NCBI RefSeq assembly: GCF_963169125.1
Contig: NC_084794.1
Span: forward strand, 156,870,858-156,934,857
Direction: 5' to 3'
Origin: Humulus lupulus
Taxonomy: Eukaryota; Streptophyta; Magnoliopsida; Rosales; Cannabaceae
Length of the DNA: 64,000 nt
How positions within the stretch are numbered: the first letter of the stretch is position 1; each line of letters begins with the position of its first letter. Shown in pieces: positions 25,307-36,106 of this stretch. Position numbers and translations under genes: made by a program. The notes under the pieces are model-generated. The model had not been told where the DNA came from. It ran no database searches and saw only the letters and a list, made by a program, of their open reading frames with translations.

Positions 25307-27163
25307 CTCGGCATCCTAATTTGTCTTCTCGGCATCCTTCTTAGCTTTCACTTCGACCTCAGATATGTTATTCGATAGCACATAAAATTCCTCAAGTTTC
25401 TTGTTGAGGATGTCGACCTTGACCTGTAGTTGGTCTCATCATTGGCTGACCTCTATAACCTAGTCCTTAGCAATTCGCTCATTGTCTTGGGATGTAGCTA
25501 AAGCACCTTGATCTCATCTCTTTGAGTTTGAAACTGGGCAATGCCATGGATTTGAGCCAAACAAGATTGCAAAAGAAAGGCACATGAAAAAATTAGATCG
25601 CAAAAGTAAAAACAAAAAGGGAAATAATATAGGAGGAACAAGGATAACTCACAGTCAGGTTCATTGCCAAGGCTGACTCCAGGACGTCCCCTGGGAATGC
25701 TCCTCTATGGCCCTCGGATATTTGACATTCGCTTGGTTAGCATGACCAACCATGTGGTTTACCATGTCATGGAGGGGTCCTCAAAGCACTTCTGGTATCC
25801 TGGCAATCTCAAGTGCCTTGACTGGTGGCTACACAGATGGGCCTTCACCCTGAACAAGTTGAGGACCTGGAGTAGGTTCATGAGGATGAGGAGGAGGAGC
25901 CTCATGAATTGTAAATGTAGTTATATGAGCTGGCAATTGTGTTTGTTGCTGTTGTTTTTTAGTAGAGCTGGCCCATTTATCCTTTGAGGAGATCTGGTCG
26001 CAGCTCCATCTCTGGAGGTGCTTTTCATTGATACTCTCACTTCTGGATGATGGGTCCTCCCGGCCCCACCAGATTTGAAGGTGCATTTTAGTTCCATATC
26101 TTTGCCTGCAAAAGGACCGAGCAAAAAATTCAGATCCATGAAGTGATTAGTCAGGGTAATACAAGGAAAAGAATAGAGCAAGAATCGTACCCTCTAAGCT
26201 ACAGAACAAAACTTCTATGATCGGTTTTGCATTACGAACTGGGCTGGGTAAAAACTCTAACTCTTAGACTATCGAAAGAGGGGGGTACGATAATATTATT
26301 ACATTTTGGGACCTATGGGGTTCAGGCTACTCATCTGAACTAGACTCATGTCCGGCCTGTCTAATACCCAAGGAAAAACTAACCCTGGCAGAGGGAATGC
26401 CATGACAAAAGGTTTGTACCGTATTCCCCAAAAATGGTGAATCTAAAATAAAAAGTGTTATCTACCACTACGATACACCAAGGGTAGCTATGGTCGTAGC
26501 GTACAACCAAGTGTTCCACACACTAAAGGAGGTTCATGTTCAGGTCTGGATCAATTGGATGTCGACTCACGAGCTGTCGTGGGTTGAATTGAACTAGCCT
26601 AAAACTGGCAGCAACTCAGTTTAATTCTCTATGTGTGTTACCTTGGCTGGAGGTGCCGGCTGCTGCCCCCGATTCAGCTCGGCCTTGGGTAGGATCTTGT
26701 CAATCTTCAGTAACCTTTCTTTTCCACACCAGCTGTGTGTCCTCGTCTTATTAAACGTCTTCTATGGCAGTGATAAGTTCTTGAGGAGGAGGGAGCTCGA
26801 GGGGAAGAATTCAAGCTTTGATGGCCAGTGTCTGATCTTTCTGGATTAGTTTGCAGGCCACCATAGTAGTGTCATTAACTACCATCTGAAACTCTTTCTT
26901 CTTAGCAGGAATACGAGCCAACGTCTCATATTGACCTCTAAGGGTCTCTGACGGCCCAGTTCTCTTATATGTAGCTGCACAAAGTAACAACTCAATTAGA
27001 ATATGTTTAAACTTGATTAAAAAGGAATTCAAGTACAAAGTTCAAAGAGCTAAGAAACATACGAGGGTGGTTGAAATACCGATGGGTGCAGTTCTTGAAC
27101 CCTTTTGACATGAAGAATTGATCCTTGTAGTCATTCGAGTGGCTGGGGAGGTCGATGACGAAG
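25307..27163 (-). pseudogene. Transposase_28-like multi-exon gene (gene X, part 2)
   Basis: Reading leftward, the first piece is DYKDQFFMSKGFKNCTHRYF (27140-27065). A GT-AG intron of about 88 bp (27062-26975) is followed by TYKRTGPSETLRGQYETLARIPAKKKEF (split here by eye; 26974-26811). An acceptor at about 26106 opens an exon with a Pro-rich stretch and an IARIPEVL...HDMVNHMVGHANQ segment. A second GT-AG intron (about 25652-25534) leads to a coiled-coil exon that continues across the Tekay insertion into 13723. These features match plant 'putative gypsy-type transposon' proteins, which occur as extra ORFs of Tat elements. The N-terminal domain is lost at the junction with element T3 (27164). 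Stops are scattered. Confidence 0.55.
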
Positions 27164-27929
27164 TCTGCAGAAGGCTATGGGTACACAACTAAAATTTAGT
27201 ACCATTTATCATCCTCAGACAGATGGACAATCTGAGAGGACATGTTGTGAGCATGTGTGCTGGACTTTGAAGGGTTCTGGATTAAGTATTCGCCATTGAT
27301 TGAGTTTTCTTACAATAAGAGCTATGAGTCGACTACTAACGTGGCTCCATATGAGATGTTGTATGGTAGGAAATGTAGATTACCCATCCATTAGGATAAA
27401 ATGGGTGAGAGGAGATACCTCAGTCCTAAAGCAGTTCAGAGAATCAATGAGGCTATTGAAAAGACTAAAGCTTGGATGCTCGCTTATCAGAGTAGACAAC
27501 ATAGAGTTTCAGGTTGGGGACTGTGTTTTCCTCTTTGTTTCACCTTTGAGAGGGATGAAGCAGATTGGGAAGAAGGGCAAGTTGAGCCCTATGCTCGTGA
27601 GACCTTTTGAGATCCTGGAGAGGATTGGTCAGGTTGCCTATAGATTGGCTTTACCCCCGTTGCTGTCAGGGGTTCATAATGTATTCCATATTTTGATGCT
27701 TCAGAAATATGTGTGAGATGTTACTCACATATTGAGTTATGAAGATCTGGAGCTACAAACAATTTTTTTTTTAGGAGCTACCATTTCAACTCATGGAGAG
27801 GAAAAGAAAGTATTGTGGAACGAAACTATACCTTTGGTTAAGGTATTATGGAGGAATTGCAAGGTCGAGGAAGTCACCTGGGAATTAGAGTCAGATATGC
27901 GGCATCAGTATCCTAAGTTATTCAGGTAA
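27164..27929 (+). pseudogene. Integrase C-half and chromodomain of a second chromovirus (element T3)
   Basis: The piece starts inside the integrase core (a frameshifted YHPQTDGQSERT equivalent) and continues with ACVLDFEGFWIKYSPLIEFS and APYEMLYGRKCRLPIH. The GKKGKLSPMLVRPFEILERIG box and a chromodomain-like end, ETIPLVKVLWRN...EVTWELESDM, follow, with a stop at 27927-27929. It is close to the integrase of element C but has indels near 27240 and 27510 and extra stops. Everything upstream of the integrase core is missing. Confidence 0.88.
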
Positions 27930-27951
27930 ATTTTTGGGGCGAAATTTCTAT

Positions 27952-27965
27952 AAGGACTTTATAGT
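27952..27965 (+). promoter_or_regulatory. Degenerate polypurine tract of element T3
   Basis: aaggactttatagt occupies the position of aaggaggggatagt in element C, directly before the LTR. Confidence 0.6.
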
Positions 27966-28591
27966 TTTAATGTCCCAAAGTTCCTAATAAGGCTTAGTGC
28001 CTTCATTAGGGGGCCTGGATGGCATTATTGGAATGTAATGTGTTTATATGTGAATTAGTTGAATGTTTATGTGATTATGTGAATTGCATGAGTTATATTA
28101 TGATATGACTGATTGTGGATGTTAAGTGTATTAAATATGCGAAAGAGGCCCGCTTTTATTTAAAGTGGCATATTTTTAATTTTGACCCGCTAAGTGTATA
28201 ATTGTGATTATATGATTGAGACCACATTATTATGTGAATATATTTGATATATTCGGTAAGAGTATGTCCTTTTAAGAAAGATAGCGGTTTAGTCACAATG
28301 GGATCAATACCCAGCTTTGGGTGAGCCAAGGGGTATTTTAGTAATTATGTGGGTTACCTAGACTCATTGGAGTATAAGTCTTATTTTGGGAAGAGTAGTG
28401 ATATTCTGAGATTGGCGGAATTATTTGGAAATTAAAAGTATAGAGCGGGAATTGGTGAGTCAAAATGACGTTTATTGCCTTGAGGGTCTTTGAGAGGGAT
28501 TTGGGTGAGAGGGGGTATTTTGGTCATTGGGACCATAAATTTATCTTGATTAGCTGAGTTTATCAACTCATTTTTTTTCAAAACAAAGCAA

Positions 28592-28629
<38 letters not shown>
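28592..28629 (+). repeat. (CT)n microsatellite
   Basis: A nearly pure CT tract of about 38 bases lies inside the LTR. Confidence 0.9.
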
Positions 28630-29544
28630 GTCTTTCTCCCTTGGTGAAATTCAATTGATTTTGAGGAGAACTTTGATTCTAAGGATTGGAAGCAAGTTTG
28701 ATTTGGGAATTAGAAATTGATGAGAGTTCTAGCAGGTAGGGGATACAATATTTTGTAAGAATTCAGAGGAAATTCAATTTTTTTAGCTTTAGTTTTGGTT
28801 TTAATATTATTTTTAATTTTTATTAAATTCTAAGTTGTAATGGAGTTTTGATTGAGTTTTAATGTGGGTTATTATGTTTATGGGCTGTTGAGACCATTTT
28901 CAGGGTTAATTGTGAGTAAAACTGTGCTTTGGGACGGTTTTGGATAGGTTTTGCGATTCTTCAAAATAGCTCAAAATCTGGCTTCGTGGGGTTAAGTCGC
29001 GGCATTGTTCTTGGAGCGTCGCGGCCATCTTAAACTTAGTGAGGTAGATAGGTGCCTCGAACCGCCTTGGTGCTGGGTTGTGACGCAACGCATGCCCTGT
29101 GGTTTTGAGCTCGAGGCTATCTACCTAGATGAATGTTAAGGCCATTAGTGTGGGGTGTCGCGGCTTAAAATGGGAAAAAGTCAAAAATCAAGTTTTGGGT
29201 AATAGAAAACAAACCCTAATGTCTCGAGAATAATTTTACCACTCGATTCAGTAGAATTCATGGTCCCAGAGGCTAGGTGTTATCCCAAAAATTTGAAAAG
29301 AATGACGTGGCGGTGAAATGGACACGTGGCATGAGTTAGTAGGGTGATCTGGCTTAGTAATGGCCTAATGCATTAGTTAAGGAATGGGACAGAGGGTCAA
29401 GCCAAATACGCCCAATCGAAGAGAGTATTTAGACTGGGGGTTGCTTGGCTCAGACCTCAGTTTAAAGACCCATATAATTAAATTGGTGCCAAGACCAAGA
29501 AAGTGAAAGGGAGGTATGAATTTTGGTTCAAGATATAAAAACAG

Positions 29545-30258
29545 TAGGTCCGATCGGACCTAAGCTTAGGGGACCTCTTGTTAAGCTTGGCTCGAATAAG
29601 TTCAAAAAGAATAAGGCTCAAGTTTTACTCAAAAGGGGAAAGCCACATAGTGGCCGATCGAGCATACACATAGGAGGTACCTTCGACCATTCAGGTCCAA
29701 GGAGGAATAGATGGTGGCTCGGACCACCTTGGTCCGAGGAGAGAAGCCTAATGCCCGATCGAGCATTTGGTTAGGCGAAGGAAGCTTGGACCATTTAGGT
29801 CCAAGTAAAGGGGCATTATGCCCGATCGCACAAGGCCTCCCCCGATCGCACATGACCTCCCCCGATCGCGCAAGACACCTGCAGGAGCCCTTGGACCATT
29901 TTGATCAAGGAGAGGTGGTGGCTCAGACCACCTAGGTCCGAAGAGAGAGGACCAAGGTCCGATCGGACCTTGGTTAAGCAAAGGAAGCTTGGACCATTTA
30001 GGTCCAAGGGGCATTATGCCCGATCGCATAAGACCCCCCCCGATCGCACATGACCTCCCCCGATCGCGCAAGATACCTGCAGGAGCGCTTGAACCAAGTT
30101 GGTCCGAGGATATGCTAGGAAGAAGATGGCTCGGACCATGTTGGTCCGAGGAGCAAAGTATAAGGTCATATTGGACCTTGATTGAAGGAGTCAAATAAGG
30201 TGGTTTGAACCACCTTAAGCCAAAGAAGACAACCATTGTGTCCGATCGGACACAATGG
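29545..30258. repeat. Cluster of perfect palindromes and hairpins in the solo LTR
   Basis: Three perfect palindromes share the core gtccgatcggac: 29545-29562 (18 bp), 29951-29974 (24 bp) and 30233-30258 (26 bp). Their arms differ from each other, but each pair matches exactly. Between them are hairpins such as cttggacc/ggtccaag (29785 and 29988, loop attta), ctcggacca/tggtccgag (near 30130) and taaggtggtt/aaccacctta (30195-30216). Further partial gatcg motifs occur. Confidence 0.9.
29784..30110 (+). repeat. Tandem duplication, 203-bp period
   Basis: The stretch beginning gcttggaccatttaggtcc at 29784 restarts at 29987, with the following gatcgcac...cctcccccgatcg segments aligned. About 1.6 copies are present. 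Confidence 0.8.
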
Positions 30259-33200
30259 GGGAGTATACCTCGAGTGTAGTTGGCCTTTGGTCCAAGGATA
30301 GCCATGCGTATGCCACCTTTGACCTACGTAAAGCTTGAAGAATAGCCAACATGCATGAGAAGCTACGTCAAACTGCCCAAAACTACTTCAGTGAGAATCG
30401 GTCCAAGCATCCGGGAATCACTCAATCCTCACTCGAAATTAGGGATCAGTTATATTTTGAATGTTTATTTTGTAATATAAATATTAGGTAAATAATAGAG
30501 TATTCCGATAAAAAGGGGATGTCAGTTGAGAACCCAGGTCTATAAATAGGGACTTGGGACGATCGTAAAAGGACTTTTTGGCAAAATCAAGAGTGAATCT
30601 GTATTCTAGAGAGAGAAAGTGTGTTGTTCTTGAGATAAACCCATTTTTGCGTTCTAGAATATCTCACACTGAAGAAACTCAGTTGACACGGTTCATCTGA
30701 TCTTGAGTGCGAATACAGTAATAAAATCTCTAAGTGGATTAGGTTATTACCGATCATCGGGGCTGAACCACTATAAAAACCTCGTGTTATTTACTTTCGT
30801 TCATAAAAACTGTCTGTGGTCGTTTATAATTCTCTTGAAGGTTGTCGTAGTTGACGTTCTCACGTCGTTGGCTAAATTCACAGTCAACACTAGGTCTTGG
30901 TCTGGAAGAGTTTATAGATTCGTTTCTTGATAGCTGTACCTTGTTTTGGTTGTGTCTAGGGTATACCGTTAGGCTCGGCAGGAAAGGACCACGCTTGGGG
31001 TCACTATACGTTTCTCGTTAAGTTCTTGAGGTAAGAAAACTGCACCCGGTCTGTGCTTAGGGCTTGGCCCGGTTATCGTGCATTGTTATAACCATGTTTA
31101 GTATGTTTATTAAACATGTTTAATTGCGTTATGCATATCTGTAATAAATGACGAATGTATAGCTGTTATATCTGAATGAAAAGGCTTATAAGCAGAAGGT
31201 TTATCAATTATAGTTAGATGAAAAGCTCGGCTTATCAGTCGACTATTTGTCTATTGTTTCTTATTAGGAAGCTCGACTTATTATTTGAGGGTTTATCTAT
31301 TATATGTGTGACTGAAAGGCTCGACTTATTAATCAAGGGCAGCAATAGCATGATGATTCGATGAGGTTAGGCTTACCGAGAAGCGTGATATACGCTTGAA
31401 CGACATTATGGCTGCCTGAAATATCAAGCGCTACGTACGCTTGGCCAGTCCTAAGGCTTGTTATATAAGAAATAAGGCAATGGGCCCCAGTGTGGCTGTA
31501 TAGCCACTTATCTAGGGAATAGGAAATGGCCTCTGATGTGGCTCTATAGTCACTTATCTATATAGAATGCATGCACGAGTAGGGTTACTACTACTAGGCG
31601 TGTTGATTATGATTTTGGAATATGTTGATTTAATCCTTATAAGCATGTTTATGTTTTCTTGCTGAGCTTTGGCTCACGGATGCTACGTGATGTGAGTAAA
31701 GGGAAGGAAAAGCTAAACCAACCATGAGTTTTAGGGCTTCAAGGGCAGGGTGCACATATGCGGCCTATGTATTCATTTAAAGGTTTGAATATGAACATTT
31801 TGAATATGAACATTTTAAAATTCTTTTGGGATCCCATGTATCAAACTCAAACGTTTTTAGTGGAATGGTTGACTTGTGACCAAAATTTTTAGTACCTAAA
31901 CCCTGTTTTAGTTTCAATTAAACGTTTTCAGTACCTATGACTAGTTCAATGAGTTAACTAGTTTAATGAGTTAAGCACTCTTTTAATTACACAATTTAAC
32001 GGTCCTGGATTAGGACGAAGTTACAGCTGAAGTAATAAAAGATAGCACTTATGAGGTCAGTTTAGGTATTGGTTTTTGCATTGTTAGGAATAATGCCCTA
32101 AAAGCATGTATAGACATTTTATTCAATTAAATAAAACAACAATTTTATTATATTTGAATATTATAATTATTGTTATAATTAATTATATGATAATATCATG
32201 AAAATTCCTTATTCATTCATGAGAATATGATCTTGTATTAGTACGAGAAAATTAAGATCATATAAAATGAATAAAATAGTCAGTAACATATTAAAGTATG
32301 AAATCTTTAATGAATGGTTACTAGTGCAGTTTACTAAGCATACATGATGCAAGTGATCTAGATTCGGATTACTGATGTGGATACACATACTAGAAAATGT
32401 ATTGTATATAATAGATATTGTATATGACGGGAGCAATAAGAATTAATTATCTTTATAAACTTGTCGTTTGACATAATGAATTGATTCTTATCATAATAGA
32501 TGATCAATAGTAGATCAGTCTAAATCCTCAGTATTCATGAACTCTTGTTTGTGTTTATTGGATCTTTTGATTCATTCGTTAAGATTTTTTAGTATAATGA
32601 GGCTAATGACTTTTAATTTGTAGATTCAATATCATGAATGGCTGGGAAGATGAAATACAATAATGGACTCCATACTTTCCTAATGGATCGAATATTGGTA
32701 CCCTTGAGGGTTAATTCTGGAACTGAACAGTTATTGAGCTCAAATCTATAATTTGATTATAGATTAATTATTCGTTATTGAATTAATCGTACTTAAGGAT
32801 CAAGAGGTAATTAGAATGGTAAAATGGTAATTTTGACCAGCTTTAATTAACAAACCAGTAAATGGAAGACAGAACTACATTTATTTATTATATCAACGAA
32901 CTACAAGAGAAAACTCTATAAATATTATTCTATAAATACTTAGAGTGAAATTCCATATTTATAGTGGACTAATCGTGGAAATAATAAATAAGATTATTGG
33001 ATCAAAGAGTTTAATTAATAATCTAGTTTATTAAAGCTTTGTATTATAGTTCGATAGTCCCCAGATCACCTCCGTTCTACACTATCAAGGGTAAGGATGT
33101 CAAAAAAAGAGTTATAGAGAGAAGGACTCAATTGCAAAGGAATTAATTGTCTAGGGCAATGTAATAATTATGTGATAGTTATGGGCAATTGATTAATTAT

Positions 33201-33657
33201 GAACTAATTAATTATTTAACTGTATAGCTTTTATGTTGGAAAACTACAAATTAAAATTAATATTCATATTGATTGGATTAATATATAAAGAGAGAATAAT
33301 AAATGTCTTATTTAGACTATGATATTTTTTTATTAATTTATAACTAATATTTTAAGATAAAGTTAATTTTGAATTAAGTGATATTTATGTTAGGATAAAT
33401 ATATTCTCTTAAAAGGTTATTCAACAAACAAATAAGAAAATTAGGGAAAATCCTAATTTGTGGGGTGACACACTCACTGTGCAATGAGTGTGGCACCACA
33501 CACAGGGATTCCCCATTCCCTGGGATTTGAATTTAAAGTTATTTGTTTAATCAGTTATTTAATTATTCCTTTTTAAATATGATTTAAATTAAGTAATTAA
33601 ATAGTTATAACATATTAGTTTTCATTTTAATTCTATTTTTAATAAAATAAATATTAA

Positions 33658-35269
33658 TGTTGACGGTGAAATCTCGTCAACGAAATTAGATTGGAAAACT
33701 CAAAGGTAAGTTAGATGATATTTATATAAGAACTTAGAATAAACTTTAAGGAAAAGTAAACACAGATAAAAAATGGAGCAAGCTTTGGTATATTTCTCAA
33801 TAGCCTCTGCATACAATGAATTTTCCAACCCCCTCTCATGTGGGAGAGGGGTCCTTTATATAGTAGGCTCTGATGGTCTGGGATACATGGTGGTCCAGGA
33901 GACCAAATTGTACATAAGTACTCTGTCAAGAGAGTGGTTTCAGAAGCTGAGGTCTTGCATCCAGTACAGGGGCAGGCGTCAGGAGGATGTCTCCACTCCT
34001 TGTCCGTACCCATGTCAGTGGAGTGGGGACAGACATAGTGGCGTAGGTGGTTCTGGTGTCGACTCTGACTCCTGGCCGTAGACGTACAGGCCATAACTCT
34101 TATTCCAGCATTCCCACGCCCCCACTGGTACGGGTGTCCGTACTTCGACATACAGGGTCTTAAGGGTCGTACCCATTACTAGATCGTACATGAATGTTCC
34201 ATTCGACTCGTACCTGGATCTCTAAGCATTGGGGTCTTCAAGGCATAGGGAATGGGACACTTGGTGCATGCAGTGGTCGTGACGTGCGGCGAGGCTCTCG
34301 GGTCCTTGGCATGGGATGCTTGTAGCACCCCGAGGTCACTCATGAGCATGGGTGATGGGCATGTGGCCTCAGCAGACGTCTGAGGGTGCAAGGAGAGACG
34401 CCTTCCTCGCGAGCCCCTTGTGGACACGGCTCCCTTGGCGTGTCGTCCCACTCGTGTGGCCACCTGGTGGCGTGGCTTCCATGCCACTCAGACTTTGAAG
34501 TCCATGGCATGGCTCCTATTCCTTCGCGATACCTCCTTGGAAGGCCTGTTGATGGCGTGGCGTGCGTAGGATGCGGGTCCTCGCATGGTGTTGGGCGCGC
34601 GCGGGACACAAGGCCTCGCCTGGTGCTGGGCCCGCGCGAGGCAGGGGGCCTCGCCTAGTGCTGGCGCGCGCGAGGGGGTGGCCTCGCCTGGTGCTGGCGC
34701 GCGCGAAGGGGTGGCCTCGCCTGATGCTGGCGCGCGCGAGGGGGTGGCCTCGCCTGGTGCTTGGCGCGCGCGAGGGGGTGGCCTCACCTGGTGCTTGGCG
34801 CGCGCGAGGCAGGGGGCCTCGCCTGGTGCTGGCGCGCGCGAGCGGGTGGCCTCGCCTGGTGCTGGCGCGCGCGAAGGGGTGGCCTCGCCTGATGCTGGCG
34901 CGCGAGGGGGTGGCCTTGCCTGGTGCTGGTGCGCGCGAGGGGGTGGCCTCGCCTGATGCTGGCGCGCGCAAGGCCATCAAGGCTGCTGCACGAGAGGCAA
35001 CAGTGGCTCGGGATCACCCCAACCCATCCATAATTTTTGGCGTTTAATGGGGCCTAAGCATACACTTTGAGTCTTTTATGGGCATGGAATATTGAGTATC
35101 CACAAAGGCCACACTTCATGGCTCACTAAGTGATGCTTCCCTTGGGACAATCTCTCAGTTTCACAAGACTTATAGGTCTGAGTCTGATAATGTGACTAAG
35201 TGACCTTTAGCCTTGTATTTTCACCATGTACTAGGGATTTTTTTTCTTGGTGGATTTTTGGCATCCACA
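33658..35269 (+). mobile_element. Tat solo LTR with GC minisatellite, TSD attaa
   Basis: It runs from tgttgacggtgaaatctcg to ...tttttggcatccaca, with an exact TSD attaa at 33653-33657 and 35270-35274. The start matches the LTRs at 12154 and 36107, and the atccaca end matches 37659. No coding sequence is present. The strand given is nominal: by comparison with element B the LTR's own transcription sense may be the minus strand. Confidence 0.9.
34567..34975. repeat. GC-rich minisatellite, about 33-bp unit
   Basis: About twelve copies of 31-35 bp built on cgcgcgcgagggggtggcc plus tcgcctggtgctgg stand in tandem. Units alternate between gaggggg, gaagggg and gaggcaggggg forms, so higher-order pairs are visible. 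Open frames on both strands are a by-product of the repeat length. The repeat lies inside the Tat solo LTR. Confidence 0.95.
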
Positions 35270-35699
35270 ATTAATAAATTAGATTAATTATCTTTATAAA
35301 AATTGATAGAGCGATACTTTCAATAAGAAATTTTTTATGTGATTAAAAAATAAAATCTTTCTCTGAGACAAAAGCGATAGTTTTCCTAAACCTGAAAACT
35401 GAAAACTATTCAATTCATCTTCTCTCAATCAAACCTCTCTAGTTCTCATGTGTTGAGTACATCTAGAGAGTCCCAAATCAACCTTTTGAATCCTACGTGC
35501 CCACACACGTCCTTGTGTGTTTGAAGATTTGTTTGGAAGATCAAGGTGTGAGCTTTCAAAACTTGTTTTTGACTGGAATTAATAATTCTTAAAAAGGGCC
35601 CATTCCCCGTTGCGTATCTTTGATTTGCTCTTTTAATCTAAACAATTTGTATTAGGGTAGTCTACATATATATATATAGATATTAAATGTCGTGTGAGT

Positions 35700-36106
35700 T
35701 TCTTGAATTTTTTATATGTATGATGATATGTATTTTGAATGGATGGATATGTTTTTTGAATGTATGGTTGAATGATGGATTGTTAATTATATGGTGCTAT
35801 TGGGTGAGGAATTTTCATTTTCTAGTTCTTGTGTAAACCATAAAGGGGACACGATCCACCAGCCTAGCCAATGGCTTGAGCCCCTCGGCCACTAGCCCCT
35901 CAGCTACCTCACCCATGCACGCCCTAGGCCCCGCGGCCTGCGCCCCTGTGTCACATCCTATGCCCGCTAGCTGAACCTGTGCCATGCATGCCTGGCCACT
36001 ACCTCACACACCCGTGTGCCGAGCCAAGCCTCCTATGCGCACCCAGGCGTCATGCCCAATGGTTGTCTTCGACAGCCACCCAACCCGAGCCTAAGGTTTA
36101 CCCAGC
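35700..36106. other. Unassigned stretch, AT-rich then GC-rich
   Basis: 35700-35830 is AT-rich. 35850-36106 is strongly C-rich with repeated gcccctcggcc/gcccctcagcta motifs. There is no credible ORF. It is probably the end of the copia LTR plus a fragment of another LTR, but no boundary is visible. Confidence 0.4.

Larger units (their letters stand above)
29278..30889 (+). mobile_element. Palindrome-rich solo LTR, TSD ctagg
   Basis: It starts tgttatcccaaaaatttg and ends ...ttcacagtcaaca, with an exact TSD ctagg at 29273-29277 and 30890-30894. A TATA box, tataaata, lies at 30541-30548. No coding sequence is seen. Its left half contains a tandem duplication with a 203-bp period (29784-30110) and many short perfect inverted repeats, described separately. 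The flanking LTR sequence resumes colinearly after the insert. The family is not recognised; the ...cagtcaaca end suggests Tat. Confidence 0.88.
27966..32025 (+). repeat. 3' LTR of element T3, carrying a nested LTR
   Basis: The start tttaatgtcccaaagttcc has lost the usual TG (TT instead). The start is followed by cctaataaggctta, as in the LTR at 1210. The end is ...gacgaagttaca. Without the insert at 29278-30889 it is about 2.44 kb, the usual length for this clade. It contains a (CT)n tract, a GC cassette (28990-29100) and both conserved donor-like blocks (31025-31050 and 31655-31700). Confidence 0.85.
32082..35700 (+). repeat. Probable copia LTR interrupted by a Tat solo LTR
   Basis: It starts tgttaggaataatgcccta, resembling the start of the solo LTR at 21624. 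After the insert at 33658-35269 it resumes with AT-rich sequence, then tctcatgtgttgag and cgtgcccacacacg blocks and a ttgcgtatctt stretch, again as in the 21624 LTR. The right end is uncertain (35660-35830) and I could not find a matching TSD. It may be a solo LTR or the 5' end of a lost element. Confidence 0.6.

Noticed and set aside
29748..30305. 185-codon minus-strand ORF with repeated segments
   Set aside because: It is a product of the 203-bp tandem duplication and hairpins in a solo LTR; no domain is seen.
34567..34975. Possible CRISPR-like array
   Set aside because: Repeats are contiguous and diverged, without unique spacers, and the window is plant nuclear DNA; it is a minisatellite.
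34386..35047. Overlapping Ala/Arg/Gly-rich ORFs, up to 161 codons
   Set aside because: They are products of the 33-bp minisatellite; all frames are open because the unit length is a multiple of three and lacks stops.
29278..35269. Two solo LTRs of exactly 1,612 bp each
   Set aside because: Their ends and internal sequences differ, so the equal length is a coincidence.
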